Assembly: GCA_002786025.1 (NCBI GenBank)
Contig: NHNW01000043.1
Location: 124,001 to 188,000, forward strand
Reading direction: 5' to 3'
Length of the DNA: 64,000 bases
DNA from: Zasmidium citrigriseum
Taxonomy: Eukaryota; Ascomycota; Dothideomycetes; Mycosphaerellales; Mycosphaerellaceae
Shown: piece by piece, positions 30,689-41,567 of the stretch
Numbering within the stretch: the first letter of the stretch is position 1
Layout of the letters: every line of letters begins with the position of its first letter
The notes under the pieces: model-generated
What the model was told of the DNA's origin: nothing
The model's database searches: none
What the model saw: the letters and a program-made list of their open reading frames with translations, nothing else
Made by a program: the position numbers and the translations under genes

Positions 30689-30959
30689 TTCCGTGACTGG
30701 TCGGATGTTGGTTGTGGATAAAGAAAGCACAAAGCTGGAAGAGAAGGCTTATTTGAGTGCCGAAGGCGCGTCCAACGTTCAAGCACCAACTGGAATTTAT
30801 CTGTAACACATGTTAGCATGTGCATGCGACTTTTTGACAAAGTTTACCATCTTCCCAAAGCATCACCTTCAGCAGAGATCCGCTCCCTTCATGTGCTCAA
30901 GACAGCACCGGTAGCTTGAAAACTGGCGGCTCTTCACTCATCGAAGCAGGAAGGCACAG

Positions 30960-31661
30960 TCATGTAGTCAGACCTGGCGTTGATCTCCCCAAGGAATGAT
31001 TGGAGCATGAGGTCTCTGTATCTTCTTTGATATGCTGTCCCATCATGTCCATCTTCGAGAAAACATTCAAATGCCGGCGTGCAAGCCGGAGACGTTCAAC
31101 TCCAGATTGTCGCATCGCTCTTTCCGACCACCCTGCAATCTTGGAGGCTTCGTGAAGCCGTCCAACTGCATCCCATGCTCGCTCCTTCCTACTCTTGATA
31201 GCTTTCCCCTCTATTTCTGCACCTCCCTCAGTGCCATTGACTCGATCGACCTTTGATTTGGAATCGTCTGTCTGGCTGAAACCCAGATGTGGCGTTCGAA
31301 GTCTCGTTGCCTTGAGGTCAAAGGTGGTTGCGGCCTTGAGTGTACGAGCTGCAAGGACGTGGACCATGGTGCCTGAGCCTCTCCGAGCGGTGCGGTATGA
31401 ATCAGAGGCGATGTACAGGTCGTTGCTGTTCCAACTTGAAGTCTTGACGAGACTGAACATGTCGGCTGGTTCGTGCGAGCTCACGCGGCAGATCTTTCCA
31501 TGTTTGGTGACGCCGCGGCGTTTGATTCGAATTCGGGAGGCTATTGAAGGCCGTCGACACGTCGATCTGTGGTCGGTGGTCAGTGAACTGCTGGCAGTGG
31601 ACTGGACGAGTGGAAGATCGGCCGGCGGTGGAGAGCTCGATACGCAACGCTGCGGACACAT
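30960..31661 (-). CDS. Hypothetical protein, 233 aa
   Basis: A single open frame with an ATG at 31661. The first about 60 residues are Ser/Pro/Arg-rich and may be disordered or partly 5' UTR. An alternative start MFSLVKTSS lies near residue 69. From there the protein looks folded (NDLYIASDSYR, GTMVHVLAARTL, FDLKATRLRTPHLGF), followed by a Lys/Glu/Ala-rich helical part (KSRKERAWDAVGRLHEASK). No known domain. Confidence 0.48.
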   Translation of the reverse strand: MCPQRCVSSSPPPADLPLVQSTASSSLTTDHRSTCRRPSIASRIRIKRRGVTKHGKICRVSSHEPADMFSLVKTSSWNSNDLYIASDSYRTARRGSGTMVHVLAARTLKAATTFDLKATRLRTPHLGFSQTDDSKSKVDRVNGTEGGAEIEGKAIKSRKERAWDAVGRLHEASKIAGWSERAMRQSGVERLRLARRHLNVFSKMDMMGQHIKEDTETSCSNHSLGRSTPGLTT

Positions 31662-32708
31662 CCAGAGGCGACTTCAACAAGCAACAACGCGATATTGACG
31701 CGCCGGCGACGGTAATAGCGTTCAGTTACGGGCAGCCAGTATCAAGAGGAATAGTGAAGGAGTCTTGGATGGGGAATGCCAGCAGGCGGAGACAAGCCAG
31801 ACTTGTCAGTCAAGCAAACAGCAGACTCACAACAAAGCTTTGGAAGACTCTTCTCCAAGCCTGCGCCAAAGGCGACGACATGATGAAAAGGAAGTTGGGT
31901 GGCCGTCAAAAATTATGCCCTGCAGAGCCACTGCACCTCTCACCACGCTGTGCAATGCAGGAGAAGACAGCCGGCAACCCCATTCGTGTGCGAGGTATAC
32001 CAAGGGCGGGTAAGTATGAGGAGGGAAAGGAAGCACGCGCGAGAGGGTGGTGGACGACGAATATATAGCCTGGCTCTGCGCGTGCGCGCCTTCCTTATCA
32101 CGCACGTCGCCGGCGACGGACTGTTTCCGCTGCGAGCGTCGTCGTCAGGGGTGAGGTTTGATAAGACGCTAGCGCAGGCCCTGCGTCTGGGGTATAAATA
32201 TTTTCGATCTGCCCCTCCACTTCCTCTTCCTTTTGCTCCATGTCAGTGCCGGTCCAGTGAAGGTTTTCTGAGGGCCCATGGCAACCTGAGAGCCCAGCTG
32301 TGGGAAAGCTAGAGTTCGCTCGCTTGCTCGCCGCCTCCAGGTTCTGGCACGCCTCAGGCGAAAGCCTGTGGTGCTTCATATCTATGAAGCGATCAATTTT
32401 TGGAACTTACGCGGTGTCGCTGGTATTGCAGTTCCTCCTTCTGACGCCCACCTTTTTCATCAGTCTCTGCGCCTTGGCGCGATGCTGGAGAAGAAGCTGA
32501 TTCATCCGAGGCCCTCAGTCTTCACTGTGTTATTGACGTGCTGTCTGCTGCTTTCCCGCCGCCCTGGCGAGCGTGCAAACGGCGTTTGCATTCGACTGCC
32601 GCACCGCCCTCGTCCTCCTCCACGCACACACACCAACAACATCAACAACAACATCACATCCCACAACTCTGTACAAGCTTCAACTACAGCACATCATCAA
32701 ACAATAGC
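31662..32708. other. Intergenic; promoter side of next gene
   Basis: Holds a 45-bp stretch (about 31842-31886) resembling 57525-57565 (see findings), and a CA/AAC-rich leader (32620-32706) just before the next gene's ATG, typical of fungal 5' UTRs. Confidence 0.45.
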
Positions 32709-33175
32709 ATGGCTTCAGCCGCTCTCTTCGAGACACTGTTCGTCACCAGCGTGCCTTTCCGTGCTTTCTTGGGTGAGATTGGGGCCGAGCCCATCATCGC
32801 CTTCACCGATGGGACTGTCGGCGGACGTCTCGCCGCTCAGCGTAAGGATATCTACCATGGGCATGTATACAAACAGCGGGGCTGATAAACGCTTTGCAGA
32901 ACCAGAAGTGAATTGCGGATGCCTGGTGATGGACTTTGTGCACGTACAGGATGGCTCAGACGTGGAGAGTGAGACTTTTCGGCTGGAAAATGGCCTGCGG
33001 CTCGTAGTTGAGGAGCAGCACATCTCCGACATTGAGCACGTTATGCTCCGCAGCGACGACGAGTAAGTCTGACATGGTGTGCTTGATCGTTGGCATAGCT
33101 AACGCCTTTTACAGAGAGAGAATCATGGCAGAGTTGCCGTATGAGCTGCTTGTGTTGTTGGGCAATGGCTGGTAG
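32709..33175 (+). CDS. Hypothetical small acidic protein, 118 aa
   Basis: Three exons: 32709-32841, 32900-33062 and 33115-33175. Introns of 58 and 52 bp have GTAAGG/TTGCAG and GTAAGT...GCTAAC...TACAG signals, and the joined 357 nt are in frame. Without the second splice the frame would stop at the donor. The product is acidic: MASAALFETLFVTSVPF, then VNCGCLVMDFVHVQDGSD, then SDIEHVMLRSDDEERI. No domain or signal peptide recognised. The CA-rich leader and good splice sites make the gene itself likely. Confidence 0.7.
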
Positions 33176-33235
33176 TGGGTGGGAATAGACCGCACCATGT
33201 CTATCCAATCTGCCTTTCTCTCGTCCGCACAGCTT

Positions 33236-33815
33236 TCACTCGCTCTTCATACGCCTCACACTCTTCTCGGCCTTCCTCGCCTTCCTCTCCTCGCCAGCAA
33301 TCCTCCCACCCGCCTGGTATCCGTCCACAATCCCCTTTGTACTCGAAGCATCACCCAGATCGATCTCCTCCTCCTGCTTCCGCTGCAATCCATGCCGACG
33401 TCTCGACAAGTCTGTCCACTTCGCTTCATACGCGGTCTTGAAGCCGTGAAGCTTCTGCTTCAACTTCTGCTTGAAGGGCAGGAGAGACATCTGTATCTCC
33501 GTCAGTGCTGCTGCAGACGGTGCTGTCGATGGGTTGTACAAACGATGATGGCGAGGACAGAGTGGCGGAGAAGAAGTCGGAGTAGACAGCAGGCTGTCTT
33601 GCTTGTGCTGGGATTGTGCGGGCCGTGAGGTTGGCGTACTTCTGGGAAGGCTTTCGGTCTGGACGGGGCGCAAGGCGAAGGGATTGGGACTAGGCTTCTC
33701 TCGTCAGCGCTTCTGGTATCGCTAGCGTGTTTCCGGGATGTACTTACCGTTGTTTGTTGGCGTCTTGATGTATTTCGCGCGAATTCGGAGTTCGTGTGAG
33801 CTGGGCTTAGCGTGC
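33236..33815 (-). CDS. Hypothetical basic protein, N-terminus unresolved
   Basis: A minus-strand exon 33236-about 33695 is preceded by an intron with strong signals (GTAAGT donor, CGCTGAC branch, GAGAAG acceptor; about 33696-33747). An upstream exon is open at least to 33815 in the joined frame. No ATG was found, so a further 5' exon is needed. The C-terminal half is basic and helical (FKQKLKQKLHGFKTAYEAKW, then EERKARKAEKSVRRMKSE); the rest is Ser/Pro/Thr-rich. No family recognised. Confidence 0.42.
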
Positions 33816-34152
33816 GGCCGCTCCCGGCGCTAGGAGGAATTCACATGCCAATCGCTGAACGAGGAAGTAGTGATCACAGGATTCCATTTGAAGTCGTACA
33901 TTGTGGCAGAAAAGATGAGCCTGCCCAATTATGCCTCTATGTAGGGCCTCCAGACCCCGGAAACTGCTCCAAAACCCTTGAATGCCTCCGCTCTTCCCAT
34001 CCTTGAACAAGCCCTCCCAAATCCTGCCTTTGATCCTGGTGCGCTGGTCAGTATACGCGAATTGAATCTGGAGTAGGGATTGTGATGTTTGTACTCGACG
34101 TACAAGTGTGTGACCATGGCCATGAAGAGGGCGAGCAGTGGGAAAGACGTCG

Positions 34153-34992
34153 CTACTTGGGAGTGCCTGGCAGGTATTAGTCAGTTGAGCAGACAATAAG
34201 TTACGAAGACAAGGACTTACGAGACTTGCGAGAACCCTTCGCCATTGCCTTCTTGCGGGCAGCGGCCGCTTTTGCGGCCTCCTTGAGCTGCTTCTCCGCC
34301 AGCCACTTCTTCATCTTCTCCTCCTGCTTCTTGATCTTCGCCTTCTCGGCGAAGCAGGTCCGGCAGAACGGGAAGCCACGCTCATCGCACTGAATGCCCC
34401 TCTTCTTGGAAGAAGAGCGATGGACAAGACACGAGCGACAAGTGCCAGGCAAGAAGTCGGGCTTGAAGGCGATCTTGAAGAGGAGCTTGGCGAACGCCGT
34501 TGCTTGGAAGTTGAGGTCGGTCTTGCCGCCCTGTGCCTTGAAGAGCCACTTCTTACGATACTCTTTGAAGTCGGCTGCCTTGAGTCTGGAGATCTGGGAG
34601 TGCGACTTCTGGCCTTCGTCATCGGACTCGCCATCGGACTCGCCGTCATCGTAGGACTCAGCGTAGTGTTCCTTGTAAGTCTTGGTCGTGTCGAGGCCGG
34701 ACTCGGGAGATGGGTATACATGAGCAGGCCTCATGGAGACCGGCTTGATTGAGTCGACCTCGACTGCCTCGCATAGCGCCAGATTGCCGGCAAGATTGCC
34801 GAGGACCTTCTTGTTGTGGGCGGCATTCTTCATCTGCAAGAGGAATTCCAGACTCGAAAAGGCGAAGTCGGCGGCATTCTGGAGCTGGCTACCAGAGAAG
34901 GCGCGGTGGACATTGAGACGGTCCTGCGGTCCGAGAAACTTCAACACTTCGACGATCTCGTCGTTATTGAGCTTCTCAATTGGCAGCGCCAT
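34153..34992 (-). CDS. F-box-like / zinc-ribbon-like basic protein
   Basis: Exon 1 is 34992-34221 and exon 2 is 34166-34153 (14 nt), giving 261 aa ending KSRTPK. The 54-bp intron is canonical (GTAAGT, CTGACTAAT, GCCAG). Left unspliced the frame ends two residues longer (SLSS), so the splice only changes the tail. The N-terminus (LPIEKLNNDEIVEVLKFLGP) is F-box-like. A central acidic patch (DDGESDGESDDEG) is followed by a Cys cluster CRSC...CDERGFPFCRTC that could bind one zinc, then a Lys/Ala-rich basic tail. The basic tail suggests the nucleus. It sits between two members of another F-box-like family. Confidence 0.72.
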
Positions 34993-35506
34993 CTCGCTTG
35001 TCGGTGGTATTGGTGCGTGGTCAGAAGCTCAGGGTTTCGAGGAGATTTGTGGGTGGAAGATCCAAGGCGCGGCCCGAACATAGCGATCTTTCCGCCGCTA
35101 GTAGACTCCATGTGCCGTTTTTATGCGAGCCAGTCGAAAGTTTTGCTCCCAGAGCTAGATAATATTAGCGTTCTGGTATCTAGTCGTACGTGATGGCCTT
35201 GTTAGCTGCTTCGCCCAGTCGCATCGATCTTCAGCTCCATGAAATGCTTCAGTGACGGACATTGTATCTCCATAGTACTCAATTAGTCTCTGCTATCCAT
35301 CCATCCTTCAGCATGCTAAGCTTCCGATGTTTTCCTCGAGATCGTGCGTTGTGGGTGTCGAGATGTGGAAAGTGGCCTGCGCACAGCCAAAGCCCCTGAA
35401 TCTTGGCAGCGACATTTGGACCACCTTCCGAACTCTGTCCTGCTTCTGAACTTCAGCAACCACCAACACCTCCACCACACACCATCGAGCGCATAATCCT
35501 CCCAAG

Positions 35507-36433
35507 ATGTCTCCAGCCTTCCTCGAGTACAAATTGATATTCATCGACATCGTCCGCCGCATCGAGGCTCTCCCAAGGGAGCTTATCGACCACATCATCC
35601 TCCAGTATATTCGAGCGCAAACGCCACGCACTATCGATGTGCAGCACGACGGAAGTCTTCTGGTTACAATCGGTGGAATCGTTCTCCTGCGCAAGCGCAA
35701 CAACGAGCCTTTCAAGAGGGTGATCAAGCGTCTCTTCCACCGCTTTCTCGCCGCTGCCAAAGCGTACCCGAAAGAGACTTACGAGAAGCTGTGTGAGATT
35801 GTCTATGGAAAGGACACGATCCGTGCTATTGTCGAGAGCAGTGTGATTCTGGTCAGCCCCAACAAGGGCCCGCCGATGTGGCCTGCGCCCAATGGGAAGG
35901 AGTACGACGTGACGATGTGGCCGCCTCGATTCCACTTCTTCGGCGAGTTTGAGAAAGATATCAAGCACGTCAACCTCACGATTGCAATTGGAGTCGGTAT
36001 CGATGGTCGACCAGGCACTCGGTACTTCAAAGACCTGTCCTCCGTCGCAGCGCATCTTCCCACGGCATCGCTGTCGTCGCTGAGGGTTCGATTCGTCGAG
36101 AAGCTGTTCGGGAAGGTCTGGGAGTCGAGATACCGCACTGCACCGCGCGGGCCCGTGCTTCTTCCACGGGAGGGCATTACGGTCTTCTACGAGGAGATGG
36201 AGAAGGTGGTCGAGAGCTTGAAAGGACTGGATATGGAGAATTTGACGAAGAGCTTTGTCTTTCGGCATCAATATATCGACATGGAGTTTGGGCTGTATCA
36301 CCACAGGATTGGACCAACACCAGACTGGGCTCCCAGGGTTCACGATGAAGAGGTCTCGAGGAAGGACGAGACGGCGGAGAAGGTTGTTGAGGAAGCTGTT
36401 CATAAGCATGGACTAGAAATCTTCGTCTCATGA
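35507..36433 (+). CDS. F-box-like paralogue family protein, 308 aa
   Basis: A single exon with an ATG at 35507 (CAAGATGTC). The N-terminus VRRIEALPRELIDHIILQYI is F-box-like. Then come a basic region (RKRNNEPFKRVIKRLFHRF), IKHVNLTIAIGVG, LSSVAAHLPTASLSSLRVRFVE and YEEMEKVVESLKGLDMENL, matching in order the protein at 29705-30688 at low identity. A relic of a further copy's C-terminus follows downstream. No enzymatic motif. Confidence 0.75.
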   Translation: MSPAFLEYKLIFIDIVRRIEALPRELIDHIILQYIRAQTPRTIDVQHDGSLLVTIGGIVLLRKRNNEPFKRVIKRLFHRFLAAAKAYPKETYEKLCEIVYGKDTIRAIVESSVILVSPNKGPPMWPAPNGKEYDVTMWPPRFHFFGEFEKDIKHVNLTIAIGVGIDGRPGTRYFKDLSSVAAHLPTASLSSLRVRFVEKLFGKVWESRYRTAPRGPVLLPREGITVFYEEMEKVVESLKGLDMENLTKSFVFRHQYIDMEFGLYHHRIGPTPDWAPRVHDEEVSRKDETAEKVVEEAVHKHGLEIFVS

Positions 36434-36499
36434 AGAGCAGCATGCCGTCAAGGTAAGGTTTCTCTTTCAAACTGAACATTATGAGCCTCACATCCCCAC

Positions 36500-36671
36500 G
36501 CAGGAAACGATCTCAAGGACACGAACTACCTCTTCCGTAGCTTGGACGCTGAATTCTTCCTCGAGACACGGACGGCAGGCCAACGAAGAAGAGGCCTCCA
36601 TGAAGGAGGAGACTACGCAGAAGGTTGTGGAAGGGGCTGCTCTCAAGCATGGCTCGGGGCTATCCGTCTAG
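36500..36671 (+). pseudogene. Duplicated 3' end of the preceding gene
   Basis: The reading EEASMKEETTQKVVEGAALK then HGSGLSV and stop (36583-36671) is a clear diverged copy of the end of the 35507-36433 protein (EEVSRKDETAEKVVEEAVHK then HG). At DNA level AAGGTTGTkG and AAGCATGG blocks are shared. An AAG-GTAAGG donor and CACGCAG acceptor just upstream (about 36453-36504) suggest it may be spliced to read-through transcripts. Confidence 0.6.
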
Positions 36672-36842
36672 TTCGAGAAGGCAAGCATCTGAAGGCACAG
36701 GCGAAACCGACAGCGTACTGATCTCTGCCACAGGAAGGATGTCCAAATGCTGCAAGTGCCTCATCGGTTGCTCATTAGACATCGTTAGCCTCGAAAAAGA
36801 ACCGCATGCAAGCAGCAAATGAAATGATTCATGTCCTATCTT

Positions 36843-38584
36843 CTAATCCTTCCCACTTCTCAACCTAACCCTCAACTCCGCCGTCTGACTCGGAATACAA
36901 GCCCCATTCATCAACATATTCGGCGGCCTCTCGCCTCCCACAACCTCGATATCATACTCCATCACAATGTGTGCCAACATCAGTTTCATTTCCTGGCTCG
37001 CAAAGAACCGTCCAGGGCAACTGTGTCTTCCATGTCCGAAAGACAGGAAGTCTGCTCCAGTGGCAATGAGACCTTGGTTCTTCTGCTCGAGCACTCGGTC
37101 CAAGTGGTCGGCGGACTGCACCTGGTAAAGATATTCTTCCCGCGGACGAGAGAAACGGAAGCCGTCCCATTCATTGGCGGTGGAGCCGTAGAAAGCGGAT
37201 TCGCGGTGGATGGCGTGGTTGGGAACGACGACACGGACGCCTTTGGGGATGTGCAGGCCGTCGCTCAAATCCACACCTTTGGGATCGATGATCTCTCTCC
37301 GCATACCAATGTCTGACAGGTCAGAGTAGCGCATCGACTCTCGAATGGTGCTGTCAATCCGGTACATGGAGTTGATGGCTGTCTTCGTCCATTCGCCGCC
37401 GCTTTCCCGGAGCACTCGCTCGACTTCTTCGCGGAGGCCGGCGACGTAGCTTGTCGCTTCGGGAGAGCTGTAGAGGTCGAGCAGAGTGTTTGTTGTTACC
37501 ATGCTGGTGGTGTGGATGGCGACCATGTTGAGGAGGAGTAGGCGGCGGACGATTTTGTGTTCGTCGAGTTCGGATGGGTCTTTCTTGGCTAGTTCGGAGA
37601 GGTCCTCGAGCATCCATTGCAGGGCGTCGGCCTGAAAGTGTCAGTAAAGCTTCGTGTGGAAAGAGGTTAGGGACGTACTGGAGCCTTGTAGGACGGATTC
37701 TTCTCCGGGCTTTGGATATGCTGCAGTCTCTCGCGAATGATTGGCAGCGAGATTCGCTTGCAGACATTGAGATGCTTGCGAATCTTCTGCTGGAAGATCG
37801 GCGCAATGAAAGGATGCAACGCCTTTGGGAACAGTCTCATGATGCCGCCAGTCCTGAATACGGCAACGGCATACAGCCTCGAGTGCTCAAGAAACTCCGG
37901 CGTTCGGCAGAGCTCAGTACCAGCAAAGACACGATTAGCGGCCCGACTGACGATCTTCTGGCAAGAGTCGTAAGCCTTTACAGTCGTCCAGTCGTGAGCG
38001 TTGGCGTTCCAGTTATCTTTCATCGAGAGAACGAGCTCCTCGTAGACATCGGTCGTGATCAATGGCAGACGTCTTGTGAGCTGACGGCGGACGATGTCGA
38101 TATGCGGACCATGGCTAACGTCGTTTCCAACTGTGTATCGGGTGGCAATAGATTCCGAGTTGGGAATGAAGGGATCGACCCTGTCATCTGGCAAGCTCAG
38201 AAGCTCATTGAGCTTGTTTGCTGGAAGGACAAGGAGTGGCCTGCTGCTGAACTGAGGCAGAACGAACGTCTTGTTGTTTCTAGAGAACTGGATTTTATCG
38301 TCAGCAAGCTTGCAAACAAGATCTGCGATGGACATACACACCTTATTGTAGCCTTCCATGATCATCGTTCTCGTATCTTTGACTGCATTGACTCCAGCTC
38401 GATACCGTGCGAACCATTGCTTTTGCAATCCGACCCATGATTGCGAGCTCCAATATTTGCCTTGATGCGAAAGAACTGGCAGGATGGAGGCCGAAACGAA
38501 AATGTATGCAATTGCAAGTCCACCGGCTACCAGTGCCAGCTGTGTCGCCGTCACTGGAGCATCCAGTCGTATATCTGAGATCAT
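36843..38584 (-). CDS. Cytochrome P450 monooxygenase, 546 aa
   Basis: Three exons: 38584-38342, 38287-37679 and 37631-36843. The first intron is 54 bp, a multiple of three and without a stop, so retention would add 18 residues; the splice sites (GTGTGT, GCTGAC, CCAG) are good. An N-terminal membrane anchor (LALVAGGLAIAYIFVSASIL) places it at the ER. I-helix region with AIHTTS, an ExxR-type helix with SIRESMRYSD, PERF-like FRFSRPREEY, and the haem-binding FGHGRHSCPGRFFA with its ligand Cys. Overall it resembles fungal biosynthetic P450s of the ent-kaurene oxidase/CYP503 type, but the substrate cannot be told. It neighbours and is co-oriented with a GMC oxidoreductase gene. Confidence 0.93.
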
Positions 38585-39728
38585 ATCGTCGAGATCTGTC
38601 CTGAAAGGCCGATGAGTTCAAATACTGTCGTTGACGTAGCTGCAATGTTGCTGCCTCGCCCTTCTCCAGACGAAGACTGAACATTCCCAAAAATCTGGGC
38701 GTCCATCCGCTTTACTACCACCACGAACCTCGTATTCCTCGTACAATGACCTCAAAAGATCTGCACGACGGTGTTGATTAGCCTCGTTTCATTGTGCCTG
38801 GTATCCCCGCACAAATCGTGCATAACGGGCGGAGAGTCTTGTCCCGAGGCAGCTTGCCAGTTGTCATACCGCTTCAGGTATCGCCAACGCCCAATCGTTT
38901 ACTTATCCGACTGTGCTTGCGTCTGCCAGCGCAAGTATCCACTTTGTGTCCGTCGGATATACAGCGACTGTGCGACGTATGCGATGTGGCGGTGATCAAG
39001 TTGAGACTCTTTGCAGGCCGATAGCGGGCTCTGGGGATCCGGGGCTGTGGGTTGTGTGATGGGAGAATACGATGAAAGCGACCGCTTTTCCGCAAGTTGA
39101 AGACCGGAATTTGTGAACGCCACTCACGGCTTGTCGGCTGGCTTGCACAGATGCCGCGATGTCCTGCATATGTCGTCGATCATTTGCATGCAGGTGATTT
39201 CCATGGAAGAAGCAAAGCCCGTATCTTACCGGTACTTCTTCTGCTCTGAGCTGTGAAAGATTTGGTTGCTCAGAAGGTGCGACCGCTCAGCCGATCAGAT
39301 GCCGAATGCGAGTGTTATGCGAGTCAGACCAGACAAGCCCTATGATGTATATCCAGGAAGGGGGCTTTTGGCCTTCGGAAATGCCATTTGTACAATGGCC
39401 GCAAGTCGACGAACAGGTGCGACGGCGCTCAAAGTCGAACGAAATACTGAGATGCTGTCAACAAGGTATGACTTGTCCTTTCAAGATCGAGGAGGAAGCG
39501 GTGATTCGGCATCTTGATACGATCTACCAAAGGCCGTTGGAAAGTGTAGGCGTCAGCAAGCCTTCCCGGCTCCTGCTGAAAAGTCAAATCCAACCTCACT
39601 TGTCGAACGAAGTACTTGAGCAACATGTTGCGGGCCAAAGGGATTTGGTCTGCGGGCGAATTGTTGCCCACTCTCTGGGGCTAAATCGCCAAAGCTGTCT
39701 GGCTCTGGGCTCATGTTGATCTCACTGT
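38585..39728. other. Intergenic, nothing recognised
   Basis: Between the P450 and GMC genes. It probably contains the P450 promoter; no coding frame is convincing. Confidence 0.45.
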
Positions 39729-41567
39729 TCACATTGAAGCAAAGTAATCCTCCAAAACATCATCAACCAACTTCTCGGCATGCGCATACGTCGCACCCTG
39801 CGTATGTCCCGGCGGCGTAAAAGGAAAGCTGGAAGAGTCAATAACCCTTAACTTCCTCACACCGAAAACCCTCGCCTTCGAATCAACAACCGCCATCGTA
39901 TCATTCTTCCTCCCCATCGCACAAGACGAAGTAGCATGATGAATAGGGTTGACATGCTGCTTGATGTACTCCCGTAGCTGTTCGTCCGTCGTCACATTCT
40001 TGCCCGGAGCGACCTCATCGCCGACTCGGATGCCTTCTGGGATGGCTTGCCATGCTCGTCGTGCTGCTTTGTATCCGTGGACAGCGATTTCTTGGTCGAC
40101 GGGGTCTCGGATCCAGTTGGGGTTGATGATGGGTGGCTCGAGGTTGCTGGCAGATTGAATTGTCATGTTGCCTCTGCTGGAGGGGGCGATCACGATTGAT
40201 GCAATGACGCCGTACTGCTTCTTGGAATCTGAAGATTGGAGGACTCGGCTGGAGCTGGTGAGGGAGTGTTCGACCAGAGGCCAGTCAGCTGGGAAGGCTG
40301 TGAGGGATTTGTTGAGAGCTGCGCTGAAGTTGGAGCGGTCGGGGAAGATGTTCCAGGCGCCGATGTCGAGACCAATGTTCGTGAGAGGACCGCTGCCGTT
40401 GGATTGGAGTTGGTGGATTGCTTCGGCCATGCGATCTGGCTCTTGCCAGGCGGAGAAGCCGGGGAGGGAGATTTCGTATGTTGGTCCTCCGACGCTGTGA
40501 GAGTCCCACATGTTCTGGCCAACTCCGGGGAGGTCCTTGACAACAGGGATGTCGTACTTCTGCAGAGTGGCTCTGGGACCAAGGCCGGAGACCATCAGGA
40601 GCTGTGGAGAGTGGTACGCTCCAGCCGAGACAATGACTTCCTTTCGTGCTGAAAGGGTGAATGGACGCTGGCCGTAGTTGGTGACGTTGACACCCATGGC
40701 AGTGCCATTCTGGAAGATGATGTTCCTGACTTGCGAGTTGATGTAAGTCGTCAAAGCCGGCCTCTTGAATGCCCCCTCCAAGAACGTAGCTTCAGCAGAG
40801 CTACGCAAGCCAGTGGCTGGATCAATTGTGAACTGCCAGTATCCGTATCCGTCCAAGTCGCCGCTGCTGAAACCAGGGAGAGCCTTCATGCCGATCGATG
40901 AAAAGGCAGCGGGTGCGTACTGAGACAGTGGGTTGACGTACTTTGGATAGCTGACATGGAGTGGTCCGCCTTTCGGTGTGTACGCCGACACATCAGATAC
41001 CATCGCTCCTTGGATCGTGCGATTGGCAACATCCGGCGTGAAGTTGACAGTCCTCGTGAGGTACTTCAACATCTTGTCCCAAGTATACGACTGATCTCCA
41101 ACTTGATCCGCCCACTTCTGGTAAGTCCCCTTGGTAGCCCTTTGCCACATCATCTGATTCCTCCCACTGCTGCCTCCAAGATTCTTGCCCTGGGCATAAT
41201 GGATCCGCTTGCCGTCAACTTGGGGCTCTGTCATCAGGCCCCAGTCAATCAGCGGCTGCCAGTCATCTTCCTCCGCCCCGACCCATTGTTCCGACCAGTA
41301 TGGGATCTGACTCCAGTTGCCGTTGCTGAGCTCGTAGAAACTGCCCGCTTCGATGATTGCTACTGTTGCGTTGCTGTGTTCTGTGAGACGTGCAGCCACG
41401 ACTGAGCCTGCTGTGCCGCCGCCGACGATGACATAGTCGTAGGTGGCGTTTCGTCCTGGAATGCCGAATGATGAGCCTGTCAGTCTCCCAGGTCCGGAGA
41501 GCTGTGAGATGATGGAAGCTTCGCCGCCCAGTGCGAGCAGCGAAAGCAATGATAAGATCGACTTCAT
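39729..41567 (-). CDS. Secreted GMC oxidoreductase, 612 aa
   Basis: A single exon. The start chosen is the ATG at 41567, giving a signal peptide (MKSILSLLSLLALGGEA); an ATG at 41591 is also possible. The open frame continues 119 codons upstream, but that part does not look coding. FAD-binding motif YDYVIVGGGTAGSVVAARL with the IIEAG strand end, GGSSGRNQMMWQR, the GMC signature around SAGAYHSPQLLMVSGLGP, and the C-terminal active-site region with NPIHHATSSCAMG and FPFTPPGHTQGATYAHAEK. Many NxS/T sites fit secretion. GMC enzymes oxidise alcohols; fungal secreted members include aryl-alcohol, glucose and secondary-metabolite oxidases. Substrate undetermined. Confidence 0.93.
   Translation of the reverse strand: MKSILSLLSLLALGGEASIISQLSGPGRLTGSSFGIPGRNATYDYVIVGGGTAGSVVAARLTEHSNATVAIIEAGSFYELSNGNWSQIPYWSEQWVGAEEDDWQPLIDWGLMTEPQVDGKRIHYAQGKNLGGSSGRNQMMWQRATKGTYQKWADQVGDQSYTWDKMLKYLTRTVNFTPDVANRTIQGAMVSDVSAYTPKGGPLHVSYPKYVNPLSQYAPAAFSSIGMKALPGFSSGDLDGYGYWQFTIDPATGLRSSAEATFLEGAFKRPALTTYINSQVRNIIFQNGTAMGVNVTNYGQRPFTLSARKEVIVSAGAYHSPQLLMVSGLGPRATLQKYDIPVVKDLPGVGQNMWDSHSVGGPTYEISLPGFSAWQEPDRMAEAIHQLQSNGSGPLTNIGLDIGAWNIFPDRSNFSAALNKSLTAFPADWPLVEHSLTSSSRVLQSSDSKKQYGVIASIVIAPSSRGNMTIQSASNLEPPIINPNWIRDPVDQEIAVHGYKAARRAWQAIPEGIRVGDEVAPGKNVTTDEQLREYIKQHVNPIHHATSSCAMGRKNDTMAVVDSKARVFGVRKLRVIDSSSFPFTPPGHTQGATYAHAEKLVDDVLEDYFASM

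Noticed and set aside
31876..31890. ATGATGA at 31.88 kb and 57.56 kb as box C/D snoRNAs
   Set aside because: No CTGA within a suitable distance and no terminal stem.
36843..41567. Complete secondary-metabolite cluster
   Set aside because: No polyketide synthase, NRPS, terpene cyclase or regulator is seen nearby.
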